A stretch of 64,000 nucleotides of DNA from Nitrobacter vulgaris (GCF_031453995.1 NZ_JAVDPZ010000009.1:62001-126000), one strand, 5' to 3'; shown: positions 23,970-33,317, numbered from the stretch's first letter. A program made the numbers and translations. Notes: generated from the letters alone by a model not told the origin.

Positions 23970-25271
23970 ATGAGAAACCAAACGATAACGAAGAGCCTGG
24001 TCGACGGCTTAGAAGCCCGCGCCACGGAATACAGTGTTTGGGACGCCAAACTTCCTGGATTCGGCGTGCGTGTTCGGCCAACCGGCAGCATGTCTTTCAT
24101 CGTTGTCTATCGCGCCGGCTCGGGGCGGTCCGCGCCATTTCGACGATATACGATCGCCTCGGTCGGAAAATTAGCGCCAGAGGCCGCCCGGATTCGGGCG
24201 AAGCAGATACTGGGGAAAGTGGTCAATGGTATTGACCCGGCGAACGAGAAAGCTCGCGAGCGGGGCACCGCCACAGTCGGCGAACTCGCGGACCTATTTG
24301 TCAGACACCATGCTGATAAGAAATTGAAACCAAGCACCTGCAGCTATTACCGCCTGCTCGTCGAAACAATCATAAAGCCGGCCTTCGGCTCCACGAAATC
24401 CGACAAACTGTCCCGCGCTGCTGTATCCCGGCTTCACTCAGGCATGAGCAAACACCGCGTGAATGCGAATCGCACGCTAACGTTGCTCAGTGGCATTTAT
24501 GCATATGGCGGGCAGATTGGCGAAGTGCCGGAGGGCTACAATCCTGCCAGAGGAATCGAGAAATTCAAGGAGGCCTCCCGAGAACGGTTCCTAAACGGGG
24601 ATGAACTCGGCAGACTTGGCGCAGCGCTCCAGGAAGCTGAAACGGTCGGGATCCCGTGGGACGTCGACAATGGCCCCAATTCAAAACACGTTCCCAAATT
24701 GAAGCGGGTGACGATAGTTAGCAAATCGGCCGCGGCTGCATTGAGGCTCCTCGTGCTGACGGGGTGCCGCCTGCGGGAGATTCTTCACCTCAAGTGGGAG
24801 TACGTCGATTTCGAGCGCGGCGTATTGTTTCTGCCGGATAGCAAAACGGGTAAGAAGACAGTCGTATTAAACGCTCCGGCCTTGGCGGTGCTCGCGGGCC
24901 TCGAGCGTATCGGCCCGTACGTCATACCAGGCGATAATATCGAGAAACCCAGATCTGATCTGAAGCGCCCGTGGGCGGCGGTTTCAACACGCGCCGGCCT
25001 GCAGGGCGTCCGTCTACACGACCTACGCCACACCTATGCAAGCTTCGGCGTCGGCGGCGGGCTCGGCCTTCCAATCATCGGAAAATTACTCGGACATGCC
25101 CAGGCGTCGACGACCGCAAGATATGCGCATCTCGACAATGACCCACTGCGAAGGGCTACTGAGAAAATAGGCGCGGAGCTCTCTGCGGCGATGGGTGAAA
25201 ATATTTATGATACCGCCGAAGTGGTGCCGATGAGGTCGAGCGATTTCGTACCCCGCCAAAGCAGCGGCTAA
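23970..25271 (+). CDS. Tyrosine-type integrase of island 2 (DUF4102 / P4 type)
   Basis: A 433-residue integrase from the ATG at 23970 (GGAGG eight bases upstream). The N-terminal 80 residues are the DUF4102 arm-binding domain: ITKSLVDGLEARATEYSVWD, LPGFGVRVRPTGSMSFIVVY. The catalytic domain has Arg267 in TGCRLREILHLKW, HDLRH (His350, Arg353), His376 in LLGHAQAS and Tyr385 in ARYAHLD. This class usually targets tRNA 3' ends, matching the duplicated tRNA-Pro end just upstream. All catalytic residues are present. An in-frame start 66 bp upstream has no ribosome binding site. Confidence 0.94.
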   Translation: MRNQTITKSLVDGLEARATEYSVWDAKLPGFGVRVRPTGSMSFIVVYRAGSGRSAPFRRYTIASVGKLAPEAARIRAKQILGKVVNGIDPANEKARERGTATVGELADLFVRHHADKKLKPSTCSYYRLLVETIIKPAFGSTKSDKLSRAAVSRLHSGMSKHRVNANRTLTLLSGIYAYGGQIGEVPEGYNPARGIEKFKEASRERFLNGDELGRLGAALQEAETVGIPWDVDNGPNSKHVPKLKRVTIVSKSAAAALRLLVLTGCRLREILHLKWEYVDFERGVLFLPDSKTGKKTVVLNAPALAVLAGLERIGPYVIPGDNIEKPRSDLKRPWAAVSTRAGLQGVRLHDLRHTYASFGVGGGLGLPIIGKLLGHAQASTTARYAHLDNDPLRRATEKIGAELSAAMGENIYDTAEVVPMRSSDFVPRQSSG

Positions 25272-25442
25272 CCAACGATCAGAAGCTGCAGGACGGCCGT
25301 CACCGCGCGCCATTCCCTGCGTATTGATTTTTGGCCATTACTGTCTATGCTAGAGGTCGGCAAGCGCGCAGTGTGCATCAGTCCCTAGGTTATTTTGAGA
25401 GAGTCGTTTGCCTCGTCATGTCTCTCGACCAAAGGACCTACG

Positions 25443-25643
25443 ATGCCCGAACCCTTCCTTTGCACCAAACAGGCCGCGCGTCGGCTTCATCTTTCCCCGG
25501 CAACGCTCGAGCGTATGCGCGTACGTGGTGACGGCCCCCCGTTCCTTCGGGTGTCACAGACGCGCATCGTGTACGACTGCGAAATGCTGGACGCATGGGC
25601 GCGCAGCCGCCGCTGCACTTCGACCAGTGAGCGCGCGGCATAA
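25443..25643 (+). CDS. AlpA-like helix-turn-helix regulator
   Basis: A 66-residue protein from an ATG preceded by AAAGGA. LCTKQAARRLHLSPATLERM then RVRGDGPPFLRVSQTRIVYD and CEMLDAWARSRR is the HTH_17/AlpA signature (helix-turn-helix, 'G-D-G-P-P-F', strand, 'Y-D-x-x-x-L-D-A-W'). It probably activates excision or replication genes of island 2. It lies 170 bp after the integrase and about 300 bp before the replication protein, all on the plus strand. Confidence 0.8.
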   Translation: MPEPFLCTKQAARRLHLSPATLERMRVRGDGPPFLRVSQTRIVYDCEMLDAWARSRRCTSTSERAA

Positions 25644-25950
25644 TTGCCGCGCCACATGACGTGCCCTCGCCTCGCACGTGGAAGACGCTCCTCGGGCGCT
25701 ACAAATCGGAGCACCACCTCGGCCACACGTCGCCAGAACCCCAGGAATTTAGCTAGGCCGAATCAAACGACAGTCTCGTTAAGCCAAGGGCCAAACAAGC
25801 GATTGGCCCCGCCAGCGTGTGGAGCGCTGAAACGAGGCCAATCGAAAGTCTTCATACCATGGGTAATAATACCAGAAACGCCGATGGCGTTCAACGTCCT
25901 TCCTTTGCTGAAATCACCCGTTGCTTGTCGTCCTCGCTGTTTAGCGGGGT
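25644..25950. other. Gene-free region before the prim-pol gene
   Basis: There is no supported gene in 307 bp. I see no clear promoter or terminator. Since it precedes the island's replication protein it is a natural place for a replication origin, but there are no iterons or AT-rich block. Confidence 0.4.
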
Positions 25951-28428
25951 ATGGAAATGAAAAGCCCAACAAAAAGAGAATGGGCTATCACCCTCGCCGA
26001 AAGCGATCAGCACGTCTTCCCACTCGTGCCGAACGGCAAGGAGCCGGCGTTACGCGGCGATTGGAAAGAACTCGCTTCGAACGATCCGGGAAAGGTAGCC
26101 GCAAGGTGGACGCGCAGAACGACAAACGATGATCTGAACTACAACATTGGAATAAGGACGGGCCTTCCACTCCGCGGCGGTTTTCTCGTCGTGATCGACG
26201 TAGACGTAAGGGACGGGAAGCCGGGACGCCAAGCACTGGCAGATTTAGAAGCCAGGCTTGGCGCGCTTCCACCGACGTTTAAGGTCCGCACGGCCAGTGG
26301 CGGAGAGCATTGGTACTTTTTGTCACCCTATCCTCTCAGCAATAGCCAATCGAAAATTGGGCCTTGTCTCGATGTGAAGGGCCAGGACGGCTACGTGGTC
26401 GGCCCGGGAAGCACGATCAACGGCGAAGAATATACGCTCCTGGATGTCCGAGAGATTGCTGCGCTGCGGGCTCCCTACGTAGAATTATGCGGCCGTCCGA
26501 GGAAAAGGACACAACTCGACCGCGCGATTTCGCTCGTGGAGTTGGACCAAGAAACGCACATCAGCCAAGCGGTCGTATACCTCTCTGCTGGAGCTCCGTT
26601 GCACGGCACCTACAGGGTTGCTTGTCGCGTCCGCGGATACGGCGTCAGTCGCGACATATGCCTCGACCTGATGATGGAACATTGGCCGCCGGCCGAGGCT
26701 AAAGGGGAAGCGCACGTCGCGTTCCGTGTCGACAACGCCTACCAGTACGCACAGGACCCCTTAGGTATCGACTGCGCCGAAGTAGAATTCGAGCCCGTGA
26801 AGATCGCCGATCGCCGCGCCGATACGACGGCCCCGCTACCGGGCGCGTGGCAGCAGCCAGCGGACCTTTGGGAACAAGATAAAGCCCCCGATAACATTCC
26901 CGACGGTATCGTGCCTCACTATGTCGAACGCTTCAGCCGTGATCGCGCACGGCGCCTCGGCGTGGACGATGGCGCCATGACGGCCGCCACAATAACGTCG
27001 ATGAGTGCGCTGGTGCCGGCCGGCAACAACCTTCACCTGCGCCAACACAGCGACTCCTGGTCCGTTAAAAGCGTCATTTGGACCGCGATCATCGGAGATC
27101 CTGGCACAGCGAAGTCTCCCGCCGTAAATGCGGCCATGGCCTTTCCGAAGGCCGTGGAAAAGCTTTGGCGGGAGGAGTTCGCGAAAGAAAAAGAGCGCTT
27201 TGGGCATAGCCAGCCGGCCGACAACGGCGGACGACGTAAACGGAATGCCAAGAATCCCGGGGCCAGTCCTGCCCTGGCGCCGGGCCAGGAGGAGTTGGCG
27301 CCGTCGGCCGAACCGTTCAGTGACGACGACCTCATGCGCTCTCTCCCAACGGAGCCGCGGCTTCGCAGAAAGGTCGTCAACGACGCAACCACGGAAGCTT
27401 TAGGCGGCGTCCTGGCCAACTGTCCCGATGCTGCACCCATATTGCTGCATTCCGACGAGCTCGCAGGAATCATTGGCGGTATGGACGCGTATCGCTCGCG
27501 CGGAAGCAAAGACCGTCCTTTCTTTTTGTCCGCAAAAGAAGGCGCTTCGTTTGCCATCGACCGGAAATCCAGTGGCACGACGCTGGTCCCGGCGTTGGCG
27601 ATCGGAATCTTAGGCACCATCCAAGACGATAAATTGAGCAAAATTGCCCCCACTCTCACCGACGATGGATTTCTTCAGCGCTTTGCCCCCGTCATGATCC
27701 GCAAGACTGGCAGAGGCGAGGACATTCCCGACAATCGGGATCTCGACAGCTCCGTGCCACGCGTCGCTCTCGCGCTCGTTGAACTGGAGACGACAGATTA
27801 TCGGCTCGCGCCTGATGCGGCGGCGGAACTAGATGCGATTGAAGATTTTAAGGCGAGTGAATACGATCGATTTGATCTCTCGCCGGCCTTGAAGACTTGG
27901 CTAAGTAAAACGCCGAACGAATTCGGGCGCTATTGTCTGGCCTTCCACCTGATTGAATGGGCCACCGGGATCGATCCCGCCCTCGGCGTATCGCCTGAAC
28001 CGCTGGTACCCCGCAATACGGCCGTTCGTGCGCGTAGATACGTTCAGGAATTCCTCTACGCCCATGCGAAGTACGTATACGGCACCGTCATGACCAAGGC
28101 GCAGGATGATGACGACGTCCGATGGGTCGCGGGTTACATCCTGACGCGTGAGCTGGCTACCATCACCGCGCGGGAAATCGGTCGTGCCTATCGGTCGCTC
28201 CGCGGCTCCGACAAGCGGGCCAAGCTCAAGGCCGTTATGTCGACGCTCGCCATGCAGGATTGGGTCAAGCTCACCAACGAAACGCGAGGTGAATGGAAAG
28301 TAAATCCAGCCGTGCACGACGGCCGATTCCGAACGATCAAAGAGTCTGAAGCTAGGCGACGTGCCGCGGTCAAAGCCGAAATCGCCGCAACGGTCGAGAC
28401 TATCAGATCAGCCAGGGGGAACGAATAA
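25951..28428 (+). CDS. Prim-pol / DUF3987 replication protein
   Basis: An 825-residue protein. The N-terminal bifunctional primase-polymerase domain (about 1-190) has the catalytic VIDVD (81-85), the GGEHWYF histidine (His120) and a later GQDGYVVGPGS (about 144). The C-terminal DUF3987 helicase-like domain (about 320-720) has Walker A GDPGTAKS (382-389) and Walker B ILLHSDE (497-503). Residues 410-450 are a polar linker (GGRRKRNAKNPGASPALAPG). Proteins of this build replicate phage satellites, plasmids and islands by priming and unwinding a local origin. Island 2 may therefore replicate after excision. Full length, no damage seen. Confidence 0.88.
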   Translation: MEMKSPTKREWAITLAESDQHVFPLVPNGKEPALRGDWKELASNDPGKVAARWTRRTTNDDLNYNIGIRTGLPLRGGFLVVIDVDVRDGKPGRQALADLEARLGALPPTFKVRTASGGEHWYFLSPYPLSNSQSKIGPCLDVKGQDGYVVGPGSTINGEEYTLLDVREIAALRAPYVELCGRPRKRTQLDRAISLVELDQETHISQAVVYLSAGAPLHGTYRVACRVRGYGVSRDICLDLMMEHWPPAEAKGEAHVAFRVDNAYQYAQDPLGIDCAEVEFEPVKIADRRADTTAPLPGAWQQPADLWEQDKAPDNIPDGIVPHYVERFSRDRARRLGVDDGAMTAATITSMSALVPAGNNLHLRQHSDSWSVKSVIWTAIIGDPGTAKSPAVNAAMAFPKAVEKLWREEFAKEKERFGHSQPADNGGRRKRNAKNPGASPALAPGQEELAPSAEPFSDDDLMRSLPTEPRLRRKVVNDATTEALGGVLANCPDAAPILLHSDELAGIIGGMDAYRSRGSKDRPFFLSAKEGASFAIDRKSSGTTLVPALAIGILGTIQDDKLSKIAPTLTDDGFLQRFAPVMIRKTGRGEDIPDNRDLDSSVPRVALALVELETTDYRLAPDAAAELDAIEDFKASEYDRFDLSPALKTWLSKTPNEFGRYCLAFHLIEWATGIDPALGVSPEPLVPRNTAVRARRYVQEFLYAHAKYVYGTVMTKAQDDDDVRWVAGYILTRELATITAREIGRAYRSLRGSDKRAKLKAVMSTLAMQDWVKLTNETRGEWKVNPAVHDGRFRTIKESEARRRAAVKAEIAATVETIRSARGNE

Positions 28429-28620
28429 TGGTTTGGGCTGTCACCGCTGTCACTTACGCGCGAAATAAAATAGCGTTTCCTCTCTCTTTATATCCACTCC
28501 TCTCATTTGCTTCTTTCTCTATGGCTGCCTTAAGTGACAGCGGTGACGATTTTCAGTTCGAATCCGCAAGAACTAGCCTCGCATGTCGCTTTTATAGCAT
28601 TTCCGACAGGAGTATCGCCC

Positions 28621-29034
28621 ATGGCTGAACTCCCGAAGAAGGTTCAAATCGGCTGGCAAGTCTTTCGGCGCCGCGAAGCCACATCCGAGTACATCACGCG
28701 ATCGGGCATGTGCATCGACCTTGTTCGGTTCGACGCTCTGTGCGCGACCTGCGGCGCACCGTTTGCGGCCAAGGTCACTAAAACCGGCTGGCGCCGCAAG
28801 GAGCTCTCACGGCGTTGCGAGCGCCACCGCGCGCCCGGCGTATGGGTGAACAACGACAAGCCGCCTGTCCCGATCGCAGAGATGCCCTGGTGGGCCAAAC
28901 CAGCCCCGTGGAGCAAGAGACGCCCGAAGAAGGCACCAAGGAGGAAGCCCGTAGCGCCACGGACGCGCCTGCAGCGGCCACAGCAGCCCGTAAAAGCGCC
29001 AACCGAACCGCCGCGGCCCTCTTTCCTGGACTGA
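28621..29034 (+). CDS. Hypothetical protein with zinc-finger-like cysteines
   Basis: A 137-residue protein from the ATG at 28621 (AGGAG upstream). The N-terminal 75 residues contain MCIDLVRFDALCATCGAPFA and ELSRRCERHRAPG: a C-x2-C pair with a later Cys and His, possibly one zinc site. The C-terminal half is basic and proline-rich (WSKRRPKKAPRRKPVAPRTR), suited to nucleic-acid binding. It follows the replication protein by about 190 bp. I do not recognise a family; a DNA-binding accessory for island replication is a guess from context. Confidence 0.6.
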   Translation: MAELPKKVQIGWQVFRRREATSEYITRSGMCIDLVRFDALCATCGAPFAAKVTKTGWRRKELSRRCERHRAPGVWVNNDKPPVPIAEMPWWAKPAPWSKRRPKKAPRRKPVAPRTRLQRPQQPVKAPTEPPRPSFLD

Positions 29035-29112
29035 GGGTCGACAGTCGAGGACGACTTGCAAGCTCAGCAGACCGGCGGCAACGTAGGGTGCGTTCTTACT
29101 TAGGTAACTTTC

Positions 29113-29427
29113 ATGTTTGATCGTTTGCTTTTATCGGCCGTGGTCGGGGTAGTCGTCACCTGCACCATTTTTCCATCATCCGCTAACGAGCGACTAGGCC
29201 TTGCAGTTCACCGACTTGTCGACGCCTGCGTCGGCACAGTTATTGAAACACCAGGTGCTATGGAACGCATCGCGCGCCTGGGTCGTACGGCGACAAGCAT
29301 TTGTTCTTGCGCCGCTGAAGCTGCTGTCGTCACGAGCAAACCCCCTGAAGCAGGATTCGATGCGTGGGCTGCGGAGAGCAAGTTCAAAAATCTGCTAGTT
29401 ATGTGCACGAAGGCAGGAAGCCAATAA
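29113..29427 (+). CDS. Small exported hypothetical protein
   Basis: A 104-residue protein with a signal peptide (LLLSAVVGVVVTCTIFPSSA, cleavage near residue 25) and a mature part with four cysteines (VDACVGTVIETPGAMERIAR; ATSICSCAAEAAVV; LVMCTKAGS) that could form two disulphides. It probably acts in the periplasm. No family recognised. It is followed by the gene-free, AT-rich region upstream of the second integrase. Confidence 0.55.
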   Translation: MFDRLLLSAVVGVVVTCTIFPSSANERLGLAVHRLVDACVGTVIETPGAMERIARLGRTATSICSCAAEAAVVTSKPPEAGFDAWAAESKFKNLLVMCTKAGSQ

Positions 29428-29780
29428 GAGACGAACCCTGCAACAGTCGGCGGTCGTGAAGCAATGGCCAAAAATAGGCCTGACCTCGACGATTGCGAAC
29501 AACCGTACCCCGCAATGACAGCGGCGAACTGCGGTTCGTACCCCGCAACAAATGCGGCTTAACTACGAATCACGCCACACAAGACTTTCGTATTTTCTCT
29601 CACCCGGAAAATTTATCCACAGCACCGCTAAAACCAACAAAAACGACATCCCCGAACGATCGCATTCAATAAGCATCGAAATTTTGTTGACTTTGTCGAC
29701 ACAAAAACACAGCACAAATCAAGATTGACTGCCGGCCACAAGTTGACGCGCCCTCATGCTTCCAACCACAGGAGCAACCG
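29428..29780. other. AT-rich region with DnaA box and direct repeats
   Basis: There is no gene in 353 bp. It has two direct repeats CGTACCCCGCAA (29504-29515 and 29537-29548) spaced 33 bp, a perfect DnaA box TTATCCACA (29613-29621), and an AT-rich stretch to 29740 containing an imperfect dyad TTTTGTTGAC...GTCGACACAAAA. The composition differs sharply from the flanks. It may be the island's replication origin or the promoter and attachment region of the second integrase. Confidence 0.5.
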
Positions 29781-30863
29781 ATGGCACGACAGCTTCGTGA
29801 ACTGCCCTGGATTGCCAAACGATCGAACGGAATCTGGTACGTTCACTGGTACGATAAGCGCGCCCGTCAGACGCGCCGCTGTAGCCTAAAGACCAAAGAC
29901 CTTGCCGACGCGTACCACATGTTTGAGCGTTATCTCGCTAAGTGGCGGGCGACGCCGGCGGAGAAGCCTCGTGGCATGAACGTCACGCACGTCACCGTCA
30001 CCAAAATTCTGGACTTCTACATCGCAAGGCACATAGACCGCGAACGCATTGATGTGAAGCGGCCGCGCTCCGCACGTCCCTATATCGAGATGTTCTTCAA
30101 AGACACGCCGCTGAACCGGATCCGGCTCCAAGCCTGCGCGGCTTACATAGACGCCCGCCGCGCCGGTCAAGTGCGGCCGGCCCTTGGCAGGCGCTCCACG
30201 TTCATTGGCCGCGATGGTTCGATCCGCCGCGAGCTCCTAATCTTGCGCACCGCGGCGCGCTACGCCCTCAAACACGAGTTGATCTGTCACAGCGACATGC
30301 CTCTGATTGAGGCGCCGCCAGAGCCGCCATCTCGAACTGTCTATCTCACCAAGGCCGAATTTAAATTGGCCCACGAGACCGCTAAAGGCGAGTTGAAGGA
30401 TTTCATCACCCTCGCCTATTACACGGGCGCGCGCCGGGGCGCGATCGAGAACCTGACAGCGGGCCAAGTGGACTTCGACGGGGGCCATATCCATCTTCAA
30501 CCGGACAATGCTACCGCGAAGCAGCGCCGCTCAAAGAAGCGCAAGGCCATCGTTCCGATCACACGTCCCCTGCTTCCGGTGCTGACCCGCCTTACCGCCG
30601 GCCGCGGACCGAACGAACGCCTTTTGCCGGAAAAGGACTTCTACACGCCGTTCAATCGGCATCTGAAGCGGCTGGGCCTCGCCGCCAAAGGCTTCCCGCA
30701 CATCCTGCGGCACACGCGGGCCACTCACCTGCTCCAGGCCGGCGTCTCGATATACGACGTCGCCAAGCTGCTCGGCGATACGACCGCGACGGTGGAGCGC
30801 GTGTACGGCCACCACAGCTGCGAGAGTTTGGGAAAGAAGCTGGATGAGTTTGAGGACGCGTGA
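29781..30863 (+). CDS. Second tyrosine-type integrase/recombinase
   Basis: A 360-residue integrase-like recombinase with a clear ribosome binding site (GGAGCAACCG). Catalytic residues: Arg218 in YYTGARRGAIENL, His307 and Arg310 in FPHILRH, and Tyr342 in VERVYGHH. The position normally occupied by a second histidine reads LLGDTTAT, so that residue is Asp, which some active recombinases tolerate. It is unrelated in detail to the DUF4102-type integrase of the same island. It may belong to a nested element or act as a resolvase for island multimers. The neighbouring IS630 element inserted about 100 bp after its stop. Confidence 0.88.
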   Translation: MARQLRELPWIAKRSNGIWYVHWYDKRARQTRRCSLKTKDLADAYHMFERYLAKWRATPAEKPRGMNVTHVTVTKILDFYIARHIDRERIDVKRPRSARPYIEMFFKDTPLNRIRLQACAAYIDARRAGQVRPALGRRSTFIGRDGSIRRELLILRTAARYALKHELICHSDMPLIEAPPEPPSRTVYLTKAEFKLAHETAKGELKDFITLAYYTGARRGAIENLTAGQVDFDGGHIHLQPDNATAKQRRSKKRKAIVPITRPLLPVLTRLTAGRGPNERLLPEKDFYTPFNRHLKRLGLAAKGFPHILRHTRATHLLQAGVSIYDVAKLLGDTTATVERVYGHHSCESLGKKLDEFEDA

Positions 30864-30960
30864 AGCTCCACCATTGGGAGTCGCCATCGAAGTGGGAGGG
30901 CTTACGCAAGTCGCCGAACCGCCGCTGACTGCGGCAGGGAATCAATTGTCGAAGAAGCTA

Positions 30961-32011
30961 GAGCATCGGGCGTTCATTTGAATCCATATCCAGCGGCATT
31001 GAAGTAGTTTGAGCACTCTTGGGGCGTGAAGATGGCGCAGATGTTGCCGATGGCCTTCCAAAGCTCGTCGATGGTTCTGACAGCCCTGGCGCGTAGATGG
31101 GCCTTGAGCTTTGCGAAGGCCATTTCGATGGGATTGAGATCGGGACTATAGGGCGGCAGGAACAGCAGCCATGCGCCTTGCGCCCGGATCGCTTTTTCGG
31201 CCCGCTCGCTTTTATGGCTGGAGAGGTTGTCGAGGATGACGACCTCGTCTGGCTTGAGGGCGGGCGCAAGCTGGGTTTCGACATAGGTCTCGAAGATCAC
31301 GCGGTTCATTGGAGCATCGATGACCCAAGGGGGCGATGAGGCCGTCGCACTTGAGGCCCGCCACGAAGGTCTGCGTGCCCCAATGGCCGAAGGGAGCCTT
31401 GCTGTTCAACCGCGTGCCTTTTGTTGAGCGTCCGCGCAGGCGCGTCATCTTTGTTGTCGTGCCTGTTTCATCGATGAAGACCAGCCGCTCGCGCTGATCG
31501 CGCATGATGGGCTGGCGGCCGTCTCTCCACGCGGCGCGAGCCCTGGCCAATTCAGGCCTGTCTTGTTCGCTGGCCCGAAGAGTTTTTTTTGAAGCTGAGC
31601 CCGCAGGCGATCAGAAACTTCGAAAGGGTCGACGGGTCGGCTTTGACGCCTCTGGCTTTCGACAGTTCTTTCGCCAGCTCAGGCATGGTGATGTCATCGC
31701 GGGCCGCCACAGCAGCGAGAATAAAGTCCCGGTGGGGCGCGAGCTTGCCATGCCGGAAGCCGCCGCGAGGCCGTGGATCAACCCGGCCGGTCTGCCGCCA
31801 GAGGCTCATCAAATTGACGACGAAAGACACCGAAGTTCCGAACCGCTCCGCCGCATGGTGGCAGGAATGCCCCGCCTCGACATGCGCCACAACACGTTCA
31901 CGAAGGTCGTTCGACAAAGGATGCGGCATGGCAAATCACCTCCGCATACTTTGAATCATCTTCAGCCCGATTTGGGAATCGCCTCCGATTCCAAATGACA
32001 GCCCGATGCTC
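30961..32011. mobile_element. IS630-family insertion sequence (1051 bp)
   Basis: The ends are inverted repeats: left GAGCATCGGGC-GTTCATTTG, right (as complement) GAGCATCGGGC-TGTCATTTGG. The element is flanked by TA on both sides (30959-30960 and 32012-32013), the TA target duplication of IS630/mariner elements. It carries one transposase gene on the minus strand that has two frame breaks. It inserted into the last codons of the minus-strand gene that now ends at 31962. Confidence 0.88.
30974..31929 (-). pseudogene. IS630-family transposase (frameshifted)
   Basis: Three frames together encode an IS630 transposase: a helix-turn-helix part (31552-31929: LSNDLRERVVAHVEAGHSCH; CGLSFKK), a middle part (31212-31550: LVFIDETGTTTKMTRLRGRS, with the first Asp of the DDE triad) and an end part (30974-31309: VVILDNLSSHKSERAEKAIR; LPPYSPDLNPIEMAFAKLKA, with the second Asp and the Glu). 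The first junction is an A8 run on the coding strand (31573-31580 on plus); IS630 elements often use slippage there. The second is a run of five C (31329-31333 as G on plus), where one extra base breaks the frame; this looks like real inactivation or a sequencing error. Confidence 0.85.
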
Positions 32012-32522
32012 TAGTCGGCCTCACCCGTTCGGCGCCGTCATCGAAAGCTAACAAACCAAACGGTCCCGCGGGTTTATGTGCCTGTTGGCGTTGTTCTTGT
32101 GCTTGCTGCTCGAGCGCTGCTTCTTGCTGCGGCTTCTTCTCTACGTATCGCTTATGGCGGTCGCGTTCAGCGGCCTTCTTACGTCGTTCGGCAGCCTCGG
32201 CCTTCTTTTCAGTTTCCCGCCGGTGCTCTGCCTGTCTTGCGCTTTCAATGGCATTTACCGAAGCAATGTGAGAATGATCCTGTGGAGATGTCGGTTGTGA
32301 CTCGAGAGTGGTTGTAGTTGCTGCCTGTACGAGGGGAGCCGATGCCGGCGCGGGGGGACTCGGCGCCATTTCCGTAGGCGCTGGCAGAACAACTCTTGCG
32401 GCGGGAAGTGATTTCGCCGCCAACTTGGGTTGAGACGCATGCTGAACAGGTTCGAGCGCGGCTCGTCCAAGCAATATGCCACCGCCAAATCCAATTCCAA
32501 TCAGCAGGGCTGCTGTTGCCAC
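31962..32522 (-). CDS. Membrane-anchored basic coiled-coil protein, 3' end altered by IS630
   Basis: A 186-residue protein starting at a GTG. The N-terminal membrane anchor is ATAALLIGIGFGGGILLGRA, followed by a proline/alanine linker (PAPTEMAPSPPAPASAPLVQ) and a long charged helix (ARQAEHRRETEKKAEAAERR; RHKRYVEKKPQQEAALEQQA), so a TonB- or Smc-like stalk across the periplasm. The IS630 insertion at TA 32012 replaced the native end: joining the flanks restores VRPTSFFDN then stop, so only about four residues were lost and about thirteen foreign ones gained. Function unknown. Confidence 0.6.
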   Translation of the reverse strand: MATAALLIGIGFGGGILLGRAALEPVQHASQPKLAAKSLPAARVVLPAPTEMAPSPPAPASAPLVQAATTTTLESQPTSPQDHSHIASVNAIESARQAEHRRETEKKAEAAERRKKAAERDRHKRYVEKKPQQEAALEQQAQEQRQQAHKPAGPFGLLAFDDGAERVRPTRASGCHLESEAIPKSG

Positions 32523-32579
32523 ACCCGAGAAAAAAATCCGTTCCCTAAAGTTTCATTCGTTTACCAGCGAGCGGCACCT

Positions 32580-33317
32580 ATGTTCACCCTTTCACACTCG
32601 GTCGCCGCCACTAGTTTGGCGGGACTGCTCTGTTTAGCCGGCCTCTCAACTCACGCTGAAACTATCTTAGGCAAGCCGCGCATTGTAGACGGCGATACCG
32701 TTGAGATTGGTGAAAAGAAGATCAGACTTCTGGGCCTCGACGCGCCGGAGACGGAGCAATTGTGTCTGGATGCCAAGGGTGAGAAATGGGCGTGCGGCAT
32801 CGCGGCGCGCGATGCTCTTACGGCTTTCGCCAAGAACCGGCCGTGGTCCTGCAATGTGTCTGGCAAGGATCGCTACGATCGTTTTCTCGCGTCATGCTCA
32901 ATCCCCGGCCAAAACATCAATCAATGGATGGTCCGATATGGATGGGCGCTCGCGTTCGTGAAGTATTCCCACCGCTATATCGGTGATGAGGCGAAGGCCC
33001 ACGACGCTAAGGCCGGAATATGGGCCGGCGCGTTTATCGCCCCTTGGAACTGGCGATCACGCAGCAAACAGACTGTCATTCTCGGAGCTGCGTCTGTACC
33101 AGCTCACGCTCAAGAATTGTTGCTGGAAGCGGTGTCGTCGCAGGAAGCTCCAGATCGAACCTGCACCATCAAGGCCGGTGTGAGCCACGGCAATTGTATC
33201 TATCACCTCTCCGGTGATCGGTGGTACGCGAAGATGAAGATGGATAAGCCAGACCGGCGCTGGTTTTGTTCTGAGCAAGAAGCCGAAGCCGCCGGATGCA
33301 GGGCGCCGAAGCGGTAA
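32580..33317 (+). CDS. Exported staphylococcal nuclease-like (SNase) protein
   Basis: A 245-residue nuclease from the ATG at 32580, chosen because a signal peptide follows (FTLSHSVAATSLAGLLCLAG, cleavage near THA). SNase domain: RIVDGDTVEIGEKKIRLLGL, DAPETEQLC (Asp37, Arg49, Asp54, Glu57), then GKDRYDRFLASC (about 95-106), giving the catalytic Arg-Glu-Arg arrangement. The C-terminal 80 residues add a cysteine-containing extension (RTCTIKAGVSHGNCIYHLSG; RWFCSEQEAEAAGCRAPKR) found in many rhizobial SNase proteins. It probably degrades nucleic acid in the periplasm or outside. It diverges from the stalk-like gene. Confidence 0.87.
   Translation: MFTLSHSVAATSLAGLLCLAGLSTHAETILGKPRIVDGDTVEIGEKKIRLLGLDAPETEQLCLDAKGEKWACGIAARDALTAFAKNRPWSCNVSGKDRYDRFLASCSIPGQNINQWMVRYGWALAFVKYSHRYIGDEAKAHDAKAGIWAGAFIAPWNWRSRSKQTVILGAASVPAHAQELLLEAVSSQEAPDRTCTIKAGVSHGNCIYHLSGDRWYAKMKMDKPDRRWFCSEQEAEAAGCRAPKR

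Noticed and set aside
23510..24100. 196-codon minus-strand frame across the middle att site
   Set aside because: Most of it is translation of the tRNA 3' fragment (the GVGGSNPLAP artefact) and of integrase antisense; only the last 36 codons look protein-like.
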